From NCBI GenBank assembly GCA_018828145.1, contig JAHJWO010000007.1:1-64000 (forward strand): 64,000 nucleotides of DNA, read 5' to 3'. The stretch is from Alphaproteobacteria bacterium. GTDB lineage: Bacteria; Pseudomonadota; Alphaproteobacteria; Rhizobiales; Devosiaceae. Made by a program: the position numbers and the translations under genes. Shown in pieces: positions 35,508-45,561 of the stretch. The stretch's first letter is position 1. Every line of letters begins with the position of its first letter. The notes beneath the pieces are model-generated. The model searched no databases. It worked only from the letters and a program-made list of their open reading frames with translations, and was not told the origin of the DNA.

Positions 35508-36338
35508 CTATCCCGCCAGCACCTTCCACAGCATGTTCAGGCCCACCACGATCAGGAAGGCCGCAAAGACATACTTGAGCGTCTTCTGATCGAGCCGATG
35601 CGCCAGCGCAGCACCCAGAGGAGCGAACAGCGCCGCCAGCACCGCCACCAGCACCAGCGCCACCAGGTTGATATAGCCCAGGCTGAGCGGCGGCAGGCCA
35701 CCGGCGCCCCAACCCGAGATGATGAAACCCAGCGTGCCGGAAATTGCGATGGCCACCCCCACCGCCGCCGACGTGCCCACGGCGGCATGCATGGTGGCAC
35801 CAAAGGCAACCAGGGTCGGCACAGTGAGCGAGCCGCCCCCGATTCCCATCAGGGACGAAATATAACCGACTACGAACGCCGAAATCCGGTGCGTCAGCGA
35901 CGATCCGTGCAAGTGCCCCATCAGCTTTGTCTGAAAGGCAAAGATAATGTTGGCCGCGATAACGAAGGCCATGATCGCAAACACGATCCGCAGCACATCG
36001 CCCGAAAAGAGCCCAGCCATGAGCCCGCCGATGAAGGTGCCTGTCACGATAAATGGCACCCAGAGCCGCAAGACGTTGAGGTCCAGCGCGCCCCGCTTGT
36101 GGTGCGCGAGGGCGCTCATGATGCCGGTGGGAATGATGATGGCCAGTGAGGTACCCACTGCCACATGCTGCACAACATCGGCGTCATAGCCCAGCAGCAG
36201 CAGGGCATTGCTGAGTGCCGGAACGATGATTGCTCCGCCACCTATGCCCAGCAGACCAGCAGCGATGCCTGAGACGACACCCGTTACCATCAGCCCGACC
36301 ACGAAGGGCCAATAGGCAATCAGCGTCGTCCAGTCCAT
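35508..36338 (-). CDS. TauE/SafE (TSUP) family sulfite/anion exporter
   Basis: The 276-residue inner-membrane protein has about eight hydrophobic segments and the paired TSUP glycine motifs GIAAGLLGIGGGAIIVPAL near the N-terminus and SSLMGIGGGSLTVPTLV in the middle, the latter with the conserved VGTSAAV block. This family moves sulfite or organosulfur compounds across the inner membrane. The ATG at 36338 overlaps the stop of the YjbQ gene (TGATG), so the two are coupled. The longer N-terminal reading runs through the YjbQ gene and is rejected. Confidence 0.9.
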   Translation of the reverse strand: MDWTTLIAYWPFVVGLMVTGVVSGIAAGLLGIGGGAIIVPALSNALLLLGYDADVVQHVAVGTSLAIIIPTGIMSALAHHKRGALDLNVLRLWVPFIVTGTFIGGLMAGLFSGDVLRIVFAIMAFVIAANIIFAFQTKLMGHLHGSSLTHRISAFVVGYISSLMGIGGGSLTVPTLVAFGATMHAAVGTSAAVGVAIAISGTLGFIISGWGAGGLPPLSLGYINLVALVLVAVLAALFAPLGAALAHRLDQKTLKYVFAAFLIVVGLNMLWKVLAG

Positions 36339-36760
36339 CAACGGTCTCCAATGATGTGAAGTATCACCTCGCGCCGATGCGGGCGGCGACGATGCTCGTA
36401 CAGGTAGATGCCCTGCCATGTACCGAATGCCGGCTCCCCATCGAGGACCGGAATGCCGATTGATGTCTGCGTCAGCGCCGCCCTGATATGGGCAGGCATG
36501 TCGTCCGGCCCCTCAGTCGTATGGGCCAGCCAGTCCATGCCCTCAGGCACCAGCCGCCGAAAGAAGCCGTCAAGGTCGGTTTTGACGTCGGCATCGGCGT
36601 TTTCCTGGATCAGCAGGGAGCAGGAAGTGTGGCGCACATAGGCCGTCACCAACCCGGTGGCGACGTCGGCGGCGGTCACGAATTGGCGCAGGGCGCCGGT
36701 GAACTCGTAGAGGCCTTGCCCCTCGGAGGAAATAATGAGCGTTTCGACGGCCTGTTGCAT
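36338..36760 (-). CDS. YjbQ family protein (UPF0047, thiamine-phosphate-synthase-like)
   Basis: The 140-residue protein has the YjbQ signature: GLVTAYVRHTSCSLLIQENAD, the LAHTTEGPDDMPAHIRAAL block and the TSIGIPVLDGEPAFGTWQGIYLYEHR segment with histidine and serine residues conserved in the family. The fold is a beta-barrel trimer; weak secondary thiamine-phosphate synthase activity has been reported for homologues. Its true role is unsettled. Stop overlaps the start of the TSUP gene. Confidence 0.9.
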   Translation of the reverse strand: MQQAVETLIISSEGQGLYEFTGALRQFVTAADVATGLVTAYVRHTSCSLLIQENADADVKTDLDGFFRRLVPEGMDWLAHTTEGPDDMPAHIRAALTQTSIGIPVLDGEPAFGTWQGIYLYEHRRRPHRREVILHIIGDR

Positions 36761-37016
36761 AGAGTGGCCCTAGCATGATCGCCCGCATCGGACCAGCGCA
36801 TCGCTGGCGCGATCCGTCTCGGCCGCCGCATTGGCGCCACTATCGCGCCGACACCGTCCACGCCGACGCGGGAGGGAACCATCGCACATACCAGGCGTTG
36901 CGGGCCCTGCGGGGAGAAAGCATCACTCAGCTGGCTGCAAAATCCATTCAGTTTGCGTTCAGACTGACACCACGATGCTTGGCTCAAGTGTCAACCGACA
37001 TAAAAGGAAAAGAACA

Positions 37017-39149
37017 ATGCGCCTTAGAAACTGGCTACTGACCGGCACCAGCATCGGTCTCATGGCCCTGCTGCCGCTGACCGTTCGCGCGCAGGACGGC
37101 GATCTCGTCGCCGCCTACCAGGCCTATACCGCCGCCCAGGCATCCGGTGACGCCGCCGCTCTTGAAGCGGCCCAAGGCACCCTGACCGAGCTCTGCATCG
37201 TCGCTGGCTATGCCAGCATTGACGAGTGCATTGCCGCGATCTCCGCCGCGCCGGCAGCAGAGCCTGCCGCTCCCGTCGAAGCAGCACCCGTAGAGGAAGC
37301 TGCTCCGGTTGAAGAGCCCGCCCCAGAAGTCGTGGAAGAACCCGCTCCTGTCGAGGAGCCTGTGGCCGAGCCGGCCCCAGAACCCGGCCCTGAGGTGATG
37401 GAAGAGCCTGCGCCGGTTGAAGAGCCAGCCGCTGAGCCTGTGGTCGAAGAGGCCGCCCCGGTTGAGGAAGCAGCGCCTGTTGAAGAGGCAGCTCCCGTTG
37501 AAGCTGCGCCTGCCGAACAGCCCGCTGCAGAAGCCGCTCCGGCTGAAGAGCCGGTTGTCGAACAGCCAGCTGCGGAAGTACCCGTTGAGGCCCAAATCGA
37601 CATTTCGGCTGACCTTCAGGCTCAGATCGATCTCTACAATGCAGCCATTGCCGACATGATGGCCGGTGGCGACGCAGCTGCCGCTCAGGCTCAGATGGCC
37701 GCGGCCAAGGCCGAGATCGACGCACTCTGCGCCGAAGCTGGCTTCCCAGATACCAACACCTGCCTGGCCGATTATGGCCTGTCTCTGCCTGCCGTGCCGG
37801 CAATGCCAGAAGCGCCGGTTGCTCCCGAGCAGCCTGCCGTTGACCCGGCCGCACCCGTTGCCGAAGAGCCGGTCGAGATCATCGAGGAGCTTCCCGAGGG
37901 CGTGACTCAGGAGCAGGTTGCTCCCGTGCTCGACAGTGCCAAGGATGAAGAGACGGCCCCGGCCGTTGAAGGTGAAGCCGAAGCCGAAGTTCAGGCCGAG
38001 CCTGTTGCCGAGGCACCTGCTGAAGCTCCGCCCGAGAGCGATGCCGCCGCCCAGGCAAACATTGCTCCGGAAGAAACTGCGCGTATCTCGGTCACCGAGG
38101 AGCAGGGCGAAGCCATGGCCGTCCAGGCCCTTGCTGAACCCGAAGTGCCTCAGAACGTGACGATCATCGAACAGACCAATGTCGTGAACAACATCACGAA
38201 CAACGTCACCAACAACACGCAGAACAACACGGTGGACAATTCGACCACCAATATCGGCCAGCAGAACAATGTTCAGCAGAACAACGTGACGCCGCTCGAT
38301 CCAGGCCAGGCCATTACACAGGTCATCCTGCAGATTGGCAGCCAGCTGGTGGTGAACTCGGTCGGTCAGGATACCGATCGCTTCTACAACGCTCAGGAAG
38401 ACGAGATCTTCTATGAGAACCTGAGCAACGGGCGGACCCGTGAGACCATCACGCGGCCCGATGGCACTCAGATTGTCACCGTGCGCAACCGCAACGGCGA
38501 TATCCTGCGCCGTTCGCGCATCACGCCCGATGGCCGTGAATACGTCCTGGCCTATTTCGATGATCGCTATAGCGACGACCTGATCGTCTGGCGTGACCCG
38601 GGCGAGGATCTGCCGCCGCTGCGCCTCAATATTCCGGTGCAGGACTACGTGCTCGACGCCGAATTCGCCGACGAGAACGAGGTTGAAGTGTTCTTCCAGC
38701 AGCCGCCGGTTGAGCAGGTTGCCCGCCTCTACTCGATCGACGAAGTCAAGCGTTCGGCCCGTGTTCGCGACAGCGTGCGCAAGCTCGAAGTCGGCGGCCT
38801 GACCTTCGACACCGGCGCTGCCACGATCGGCCGCGACCAGGTCGGCGCCCTCTCGAGCGTGGCAAACGCCATGCTGGCCCTGCTGGAACGCAACCCCAGC
38901 GAGACCTTCCTGATCGAAGGGCACACGGATGCTGTCGGTTCGGATATCTCGAACCTGCGCCTGTCGGACCTGCGCGCCGCCACGGTAGCCCGCATCCTGA
39001 CCGACTTCTACGACGTGCCGCCGGAAAACCTGGCCACCCAGGGCTATGGCGAGCGCTATCTCAAGATCCGCACCGAGACCGCGGAGCGCGAGAACCGTCG
39101 CGTCACCATTCGCCGCATCACGCCGCTCATCACGACCGCAGCGAACTGA
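37017..39149 (+). CDS. OmpA family outer-envelope protein with PEA-rich and Asn-rich regions
   Basis: The 710-residue protein begins with a signal peptide (NWLLTGTSIGLMALLPLTVRA). A short helical domain with two Cys (LCIVAGYASIDECIAAI, repeated as LCAEAGFPDTNTCLADYG) flanks a long Pro/Glu/Ala-rich tract (about residues 82-195). Around residue 378-425 is an Asn/Thr/Gln-rich segment (VVNNITNNVTNNTQNNT). After a beta-rich middle (RTRETITRPDGTQIVTVRNRNG), an OmpA peptidoglycan-binding domain closes the protein: TFDTGAATIG, FLIEGHTDAVGSDISNLRLSDLRA and NRRVTIRRI. The ATG at 37017 follows AAAAGGAAAAGAAC. It likely anchors the outer membrane to peptidoglycan; the repeats may span the periplasm. Confidence 0.88.
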   Translation: MRLRNWLLTGTSIGLMALLPLTVRAQDGDLVAAYQAYTAAQASGDAAALEAAQGTLTELCIVAGYASIDECIAAISAAPAAEPAAPVEAAPVEEAAPVEEPAPEVVEEPAPVEEPVAEPAPEPGPEVMEEPAPVEEPAAEPVVEEAAPVEEAAPVEEAAPVEAAPAEQPAAEAAPAEEPVVEQPAAEVPVEAQIDISADLQAQIDLYNAAIADMMAGGDAAAAQAQMAAAKAEIDALCAEAGFPDTNTCLADYGLSLPAVPAMPEAPVAPEQPAVDPAAPVAEEPVEIIEELPEGVTQEQVAPVLDSAKDEETAPAVEGEAEAEVQAEPVAEAPAEAPPESDAAAQANIAPEETARISVTEEQGEAMAVQALAEPEVPQNVTIIEQTNVVNNITNNVTNNTQNNTVDNSTTNIGQQNNVQQNNVTPLDPGQAITQVILQIGSQLVVNSVGQDTDRFYNAQEDEIFYENLSNGRTRETITRPDGTQIVTVRNRNGDILRRSRITPDGREYVLAYFDDRYSDDLIVWRDPGEDLPPLRLNIPVQDYVLDAEFADENEVEVFFQQPPVEQVARLYSIDEVKRSARVRDSVRKLEVGGLTFDTGAATIGRDQVGALSSVANAMLALLERNPSETFLIEGHTDAVGSDISNLRLSDLRAATVARILTDFYDVPPENLATQGYGERYLKIRTETAERENRRVTIRRITPLITTAAN

Positions 39150-39171
39150 TCGTCGACCACGAATATAATGG

Positions 39172-39198
39172 AAAGGCCGGGCCCAGCGCCCGGCCTTT
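39172..39198 (+). terminator. Terminator after the OmpA-like gene
   Basis: AAAGGCCGGGC and GCCCGGCCTTT pair, then CTTTTTGTC follows, a good intrinsic terminator for the OmpA-like gene. Confidence 0.88.
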
Positions 39199-39285
39199 CT
39201 TTTTGTCATGTGCCCTGCCCGCCAGACGTCTTGCCAGTTTCGCAGAAATTGCTATCCCTGCCGCTATTCGATCCTGGAGCATCCC

Positions 39286-39801
39286 ATGAAGCGGCTGGAA
39301 ATCTTCGTCGAGAGCATCATCCTGGCGTCCCGCTGGCTGCTGGTAGTCTTCTACATCGGACTGGGCATTGCGCTGGCGCTCTATGCCGTCACGTTCGGCG
39401 TCAAGCTGTGGGATTTTGCCAGCCACATGATGGGAATGGACGAAACCGAGACCATTCTGAAGGTGCTTGGCCTGATCGATGCGGCGCTGATCGCAAGCCT
39501 TGTCGTCATGGTCATCATCTCGGGCTACGAGAACTTCGTGTCGCGTTTCGATAATGAGGGCGAGGTCCACTGGCTGGGCCAGGTCGATGCGGGCTCGCTC
39601 AAGATCAAGGTAGCCTCGACAATCGTGGCGATCTCCTCGATCCACCTTCTGCAGATCTTCCTCAACGTGCCGCAATACACCGACAACCAGATCATGTGGT
39701 ACACGATCCTCCATGTCACCTTCATCGCCTCGGCCCTGTTCCTGGCCCTGATCGACAAGATCTCCAAGAAGCCGGGCAGCGCCAAGGGTCCCGATATTTG
39801 A
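39286..39801 (+). CDS. UPF0114/YqhA (TIGR00645) family membrane protein
   Basis: The 171-residue inner-membrane protein has four hydrophobic segments (RWLLVVFYIGLGIALALYA, GLIDAALIASLVVMVIISGYENFVSRF, STIVAISSIHLLQIFLN, MWYTILHVTFIASALFLALIDK). GYENFVSRFD and IHLLQIFLN are conserved in the YqhA family. Function unknown. The ATG at 39286 lies 5 nt after GGAGCA. Confidence 0.9.
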   Translation: MKRLEIFVESIILASRWLLVVFYIGLGIALALYAVTFGVKLWDFASHMMGMDETETILKVLGLIDAALIASLVVMVIISGYENFVSRFDNEGEVHWLGQVDAGSLKIKVASTIVAISSIHLLQIFLNVPQYTDNQIMWYTILHVTFIASALFLALIDKISKKPGSAKGPDI

Positions 39802-39981
39802 TTTTTTCGCATTCGGGTCCACGCCGAGCGACACTTGCCGTCGACCCGTGTTGCGCCAATGCATTGAATCCATAACTGAATTTTAGCTGCGACAATCTGC
39901 ACGCAGCGTGATCACGCGTTCGGGAACGAAAATAAAAGGCCCGCGTTTCTTTGCCATACGGTGAAACAAAGGAGCGAAATC

Positions 39982-40377
39982 ATGGCTATCCCTGAACGCG
40001 ATACCGTTTATACGAACGATGGCAACCGGACCGTGTACACCCGCGAAAGCAGTGGCACAGGTTGGTTTGTCGGCATTATCGTCGCCCTGGCCCTGCTGGC
40101 CATCGGCTACCTGGTCTTCTCGGCCAATTCCGGCCCGTCGACCACGGTTGACGTCAATAGCACCACCCCCGCTATTGAGGCTCCGGCCGATCCGGCCATT
40201 GCCCCGGCTCCGATGACGGAAGCTCCGGCGGCTCCGGCCACTGACGCGGCCCCGATGACTGAGGCCCCTGCTGCCCCTGCGACTGACGCCGCTCCGGCGA
40301 CGGAAGCTCCCGCGGTTGAGGCTCCGGCTACCGAAGCTGCCCCGGTTGCTGAACCGGCTGCCCCCGCCGCTCAGTAA
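39982..40377 (+). CDS. Single-TM anchored protein with Ala/Pro-rich repeat tail
   Basis: The 131-residue product has a 34-residue polar start, one membrane helix (GWFVGIIVALALLAIGYLVFS) and a tail of about 75 residues built from EAPAAPATDAAP-like repeats. The block GIIVALAL...F...NSG...TVDV recurs in the 66-residue protein encoded at 58645-58845 on the other strand, so the two form a local paralogous family. Start ATG 39982 follows AAAGGAGCG. Envelope location with an extended tail is likely; function unknown. Confidence 0.75.
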   Translation: MAIPERDTVYTNDGNRTVYTRESSGTGWFVGIIVALALLAIGYLVFSANSGPSTTVDVNSTTPAIEAPADPAIAPAPMTEAPAAPATDAAPMTEAPAAPATDAAPATEAPAVEAPATEAAPVAEPAAPAAQ

Positions 40378-40428
40378 CGTCAAAACTGACGTCCGATGCC
40401 ATCAGTTCTCCCTCTGGTGCCATCATCG

Positions 40429-40452
40429 AGACCCCGGCTTCGGCCGGGGTCT
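40429..40452 (+). terminator. Terminator after the single-TM protein gene
   Basis: AGACCCCGGC and GCCGGGGTCT pair around TTCG, followed by TTCT. This stable hairpin lies between two co-directional genes. Confidence 0.75.
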
Positions 40453-40555
40453 TTCTATGTTCGCTGCACGTGCAAAGGGTCGCACCCGCACAGCGCTGCC
40501 TTGCACTGTACCCCATCGCTACCCATCTCCGACAACGACTAGAAAGGGAGCTCCC

Positions 40556-41242
40556 ATGTTCAATATCGATCAGATCGTCAAAGCCCTACAGACCGACAAG
40601 AATACGCAGCGCACGGCCATGACCGGCGCCGCGGGACTTGCGGCCGGCATGCTGCTGAGTGGCGGTGGACTGGGCAAGCTCGCCGGCAATGCCGTCAAGC
40701 TCGGAGCCGTGGCGGCAGTAGGCGGCCTTGCCTACAATGCCTGGCAGAACTACCAGAACAATCAGCAGGCCGGCGCCACTACTGCACCAGCACAGGATGC
40801 TTTCATCCCCCCTGCAAGCGACACGCAGGGCCAGGAGGAACTGGGCAAGACATTGGTCCGCGCAATGATCGCCGCAGCCAAGGCCGATGGCCGCATCGAT
40901 GCCGAGGAGAAGGAGGCGATCTTCGGCAAGCTGGAGACGATGAACCTGTCCTCGGAGGAGAAGGCCTGGGTCTTCGACGAACTATCGAGCCCGCTCGATA
41001 TCAACGCCGTCGTCGCCCGTGCCGACACGCCCGCACACGCCTCCGAAATATACGCAGCTTCCCTGGTCGCCATTACGGCGGAGACGGCGGCAGAACGCGC
41101 CTATCTTGATGCGCTGGCAACCAAGCTCAAGCTCGATCCCGCGCTGGTCAGCGAAATCCATAAGGCAGCGGGGGAGAAGGCGCCCCAGCCGTCACCAGCA
41201 CCCGCCCCCTTCGCATATACGCCGTCTGGCAGCAACGTCTGA
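40556..41242 (+). CDS. DUF533/TerB-like membrane-associated protein
   Basis: The 228-residue protein has an N-terminal glycine-rich hydrophobic region (MLLSGGGLGKLAGNAVKLGAVAAVGGLAYNAWQNY) and a C-terminal helical TerB-like domain (TLVRAMIAAAKADGRIDAEEKEAIFGKLE, then AERAYLDALATKLKLDPALVSEIHKAAG). The family is close to DUF533 (YebE). Metal binding by the acidic turn of the TerB domain is possible. Start is the ATG at 40556 after AAAGGGAGCTCCC. Confidence 0.8.
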   Translation: MFNIDQIVKALQTDKNTQRTAMTGAAGLAAGMLLSGGGLGKLAGNAVKLGAVAAVGGLAYNAWQNYQNNQQAGATTAPAQDAFIPPASDTQGQEELGKTLVRAMIAAAKADGRIDAEEKEAIFGKLETMNLSSEEKAWVFDELSSPLDINAVVARADTPAHASEIYAASLVAITAETAAERAYLDALATKLKLDPALVSEIHKAAGEKAPQPSPAPAPFAYTPSGSNV

Positions 41243-41344
41243 TCCATCCCGCCGCGCACCAACGAGGTGCGCGGTTACACTCGTGTGCGTTCTTGATCGC
41301 ACCCGCCGGGCGAGCCATCTGTGAACCAAACATGAGGTATCCAG

Positions 41345-42400
41345 ATGGAACTCGGCCTTTATTCCTTCGCCGAAAATACGCCCGATCCGTTGAATGGGGA
41401 CCAGCTGCAAAGCCCGTCTGACCGGCTGAAGGACCTGCTCGAAGAGATCGAGCTGGCCGATCAGCTTGGCCTGGCCTTCTACGGGCTGGGCGAGCATCAT
41501 CGGCCTGATTTCGTCGCCTCGGCGCCGGTGACGATCCTTGCGGCTGCGGCTGCCCGCACCAAGACTATCCGCCTGTCGACTGCGGTTACCGTGTTGAGTT
41601 CGGAAGACCCGATCCGCGTCTGGCAGCAATTTGCCACGCTCGACCTGATCAGCAACGGCCGCGCCGAGATCATGGCGGGCCGTGGCTCCTTCATCGAGAG
41701 CTTTCCGCTCTTCGGTCTTGATCTCAACGACTATGACAGCCTCTTCGAGGAGAAACTCGAACTGCTGCTCAAGATCCGCGAAGGCGGCAAGGTCAGCTGG
41801 CCAGGCAGTGCCCACACAAAGCCCATTCCGGGGATCGAGATCTATCCCAAGCCCGTGCAGGACCCGCTGCCGGTCTGGATCGCCGTCGGCGGCACGCCAA
41901 ACTCCGTCGCCAGAGCCGCCTATGATGGCCTGCCCCTGATGATTGCCATCATCGGCGGCCAGCCCAAACAGTTCGCCCCGCTGGTCCAGTTTTACCGGGA
42001 GACCGCCGAGAAGGTCGGCCGCGATCCGAAGTCACTGCCGGTTGGCATCAGCTCGCACGGCTTCATCGCGGCGGATAGCCAGGATGCGCGTGATATCGCC
42101 TTCCCCGCCCATAGCGCCGCCATGAGCCGGATCGGCAAGGAGCGCGGCTGGCCGCCGACCACCCGTGCGCAGTTCGATGCCGGAGCCACCCCGCAGGGCG
42201 CCTATTTCATGGGCTCGCCGCAGGAGATCATCGACAAGATCCTGATGCAGCATGAATGGTTCAAGCACGACCGGTTTGGCCTGCAACTGAGCGTCGGCAC
42301 GCTACCGCACGACAAGGTCATGCAGGCCATCGAACTCTATGGAACAGTGGTGAAACCGGCTGTCGACAAGGCGCTGGGGACTACTTCCCGCTCCGCTTGA
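41345..42400 (+). CDS. Luciferase-like (LLM class) flavin-dependent oxidoreductase
   Basis: The 351-residue protein has a TIM-barrel LLM pattern: [14 protein letters not shown] at the N-terminus, [86 protein letters not shown] and the closing [25 protein letters not shown]. It uses FMNH2/F420-type reduced flavin to oxidise an unknown substrate. Start ATG 41345 follows CATGAGGTATCCAG. Its 3' end overlaps the convergent small gene by 20 bp. Confidence 0.9.
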   Translation: MELGLYSFAENTPDPLNGDQLQSPSDRLKDLLEEIELADQLGLAFYGLGEHHRPDFVASAPVTILAAAAARTKTIRLSTAVTVLSSEDPIRVWQQFATLDLISNGRAEIMAGRGSFIESFPLFGLDLNDYDSLFEEKLELLLKIREGGKVSWPGSAHTKPIPGIEIYPKPVQDPLPVWIAVGGTPNSVARAAYDGLPLMIAIIGGQPKQFAPLVQFYRETAEKVGRDPKSLPVGISSHGFIAADSQDARDIAFPAHSAAMSRIGKERGWPPTTRAQFDAGATPQGAYFMGSPQEIIDKILMQHEWFKHDRFGLQLSVGTLPHDKVMQAIELYGTVVKPAVDKALGTTSRSA

Positions 42401-42602
42401 TCGTCTTGATCTGCAGCGGAGGCATGCCGGACTTTTCCGAAATGGCGCGGTCCTGATCCATGATGGCGGTGCGGGCCGGCTCATCGCCGTCCAGCCCGCC
42501 AAGCAGGCTCGAATCCACCTTGCGGTTGGACCGCTGGCTGCCATCTTCATAGATGACGTCGAACATTACGAATTCGCTGCGTGCGGTTGGCTTTCTTGCC
42601 AT
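42381..42602 (-). CDS. Small conserved hypothetical protein, 73 aa
   Basis: The start ATG at 42602 is preferred over ATG 42608 because AGGAG lies 8 nt upstream of it. The product reads [21 protein letters not shown] through [49 protein letters not shown]. It is highly charged and has no membrane segment. I know no named family, though similar short proteins occur in related alphaproteobacteria. It overlaps the end of the convergent LLM gene by 20 bp. Confidence 0.6.
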   Translation of the reverse strand: MARKPTARSEFVMFDVIYEDGSQRSNRKVDSSLLGGLDGDEPARTAIMDQDRAISEKSGMPPLQIKTIKRSGK

Positions 42603-42686
42603 GCTCATTCTCCTGTGCGGCAAGCCGGTCTCGCAGGACCTGAGGTCCGCGATCACCGGCAGTGCCATAAATTGCGATAGTCCGGG

Positions 42687-42980
42687 CTAGCGGAAGATGT
42701 GTTCGCCCTGCTCGTCGATGATCTGCCTGCCCTTGGCCAGTGCCAGGGGGATCAGGTCGTCGCGAGAACTCATGCGGTCGGCGCGGACGAAGCGATACGT
42801 CTTCAGCTCGCCACCGATGTCTTTCTCGATCGTCCCGGCCAGCTGCAGCTCGCTGCCGGCCTTCATCTCGATCGCCTTGATCAGGAAGCCCTTGTAGCCT
42901 TCCTCGCCAAGCACCTTGTCGCCAGCCGGCTCGTTGCTCGACGAACTACCGCCACCGAACAGATTCTTCCAAAACGACAT
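42687..42980 (-). CDS. HlyU family transcriptional regulator-like protein
   Basis: The 97-residue protein matches HlyU (PF10115): MSFWKNLFGGG start, VLGEEGYKGFLIKAIEMKAGSELQLAGTI and FVRADRMSSRDDLIPLALAKGRQIIDEQGEHIF. Despite the name, alphaproteobacterial members are small proteins of unproven role. It sits in a run of small genes on the minus strand downstream of rpoD. Confidence 0.88.
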   Translation of the reverse strand: MSFWKNLFGGGSSSSNEPAGDKVLGEEGYKGFLIKAIEMKAGSELQLAGTIEKDIGGELKTYRFVRADRMSSRDDLIPLALAKGRQIIDEQGEHIFR

Positions 42981-43004
42981 GGCTCGTCTCCTCTTTTCGT
43001 CCGG

Positions 43005-43295
43005 TCAGCGCTTGCGGCGGACCGGCAGCGGCAATTGCAGTTCGCCGCGTTTTTCCATTTCCTCGCGCAACCAGCCGGGCGAGAGATCGAAGTGGTTCGG
43101 CCAGATCGGCTTGCCGTTGGCCAGTTCGACCGTGCCAAAGAAGCGCCGGTCGCGCAACGGCTCGGTCCCTTCACCGCGCTCCGCAATCATCGGTGCCGCG
43201 TTGAACGTACCCGATGATCCATCCGAAAAGGTCACGACCAGCTTGAACGGCACGATGGCCCTGATGCTTGTAACCTTGAGGCGCGGATCGGCCAT
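43005..43295 (-). CDS. DUF2442 domain-containing protein
   Basis: The 96-residue protein fits DUF2442: LKVTSIRAIVPFKLVVTFSDGSSGTFNAAPMI, then FFGTVELANGKPIWPNHFDLSPGWLREEM. DUF2442 proteins are small, often paired with toxin-antitoxin or DUF4160 genes, but no partner is next to it here. The ATG at 43295 is taken rather than GTG at 43298. It follows rpoD at 12 nt from the rpoD stop and may be cotranscribed. Confidence 0.85.
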   Translation of the reverse strand: MADPRLKVTSIRAIVPFKLVVTFSDGSSGTFNAAPMIAERGEGTEPLRDRRFFGTVELANGKPIWPNHFDLSPGWLREEMEKRGELQLPLPVRRKR

Positions 43296-43307
43296 CACCA
43301 GCCGCTC

Positions 43308-45374
<2,067 letters not shown>

Positions 45375-45462
45375 GTGGTACTCCGTCGGAACCCATAGCG
45401 CCTGGGTCCGGGTAAAGGCTTAAGTGGTGACACCTCAAGGCAAGGTAAAGGTTCGGTAACTC

Positions 45463-45476
45463 AGGCGTTAACGCCT
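45463..45476. promoter_or_regulatory. 14-bp perfect palindrome upstream of rpoD
   Basis: AGGCGTTAACGCCT lies 89 bp before the rpoD start codon, within the dnaG-rpoD gap that must hold an rpoD promoter. It may be an operator; no regulator is identified. Confidence 0.35.
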
Positions 45477-45561
45477 CAAGAGCTGCCGGGTTCGCCTCGG
45501 ATAAATTTCACACAAGCCATATGCAAAATCGCGCGTACTCGCCGGCTTTCAGAGACAATCC

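Noticed and set aside
37035-39209. 724-codon frame opposite the OmpA-like gene
   Set aside because: Composition mirrors the PEA-rich repeats of the sense gene; the sense frame has a signal peptide and an OmpA domain.
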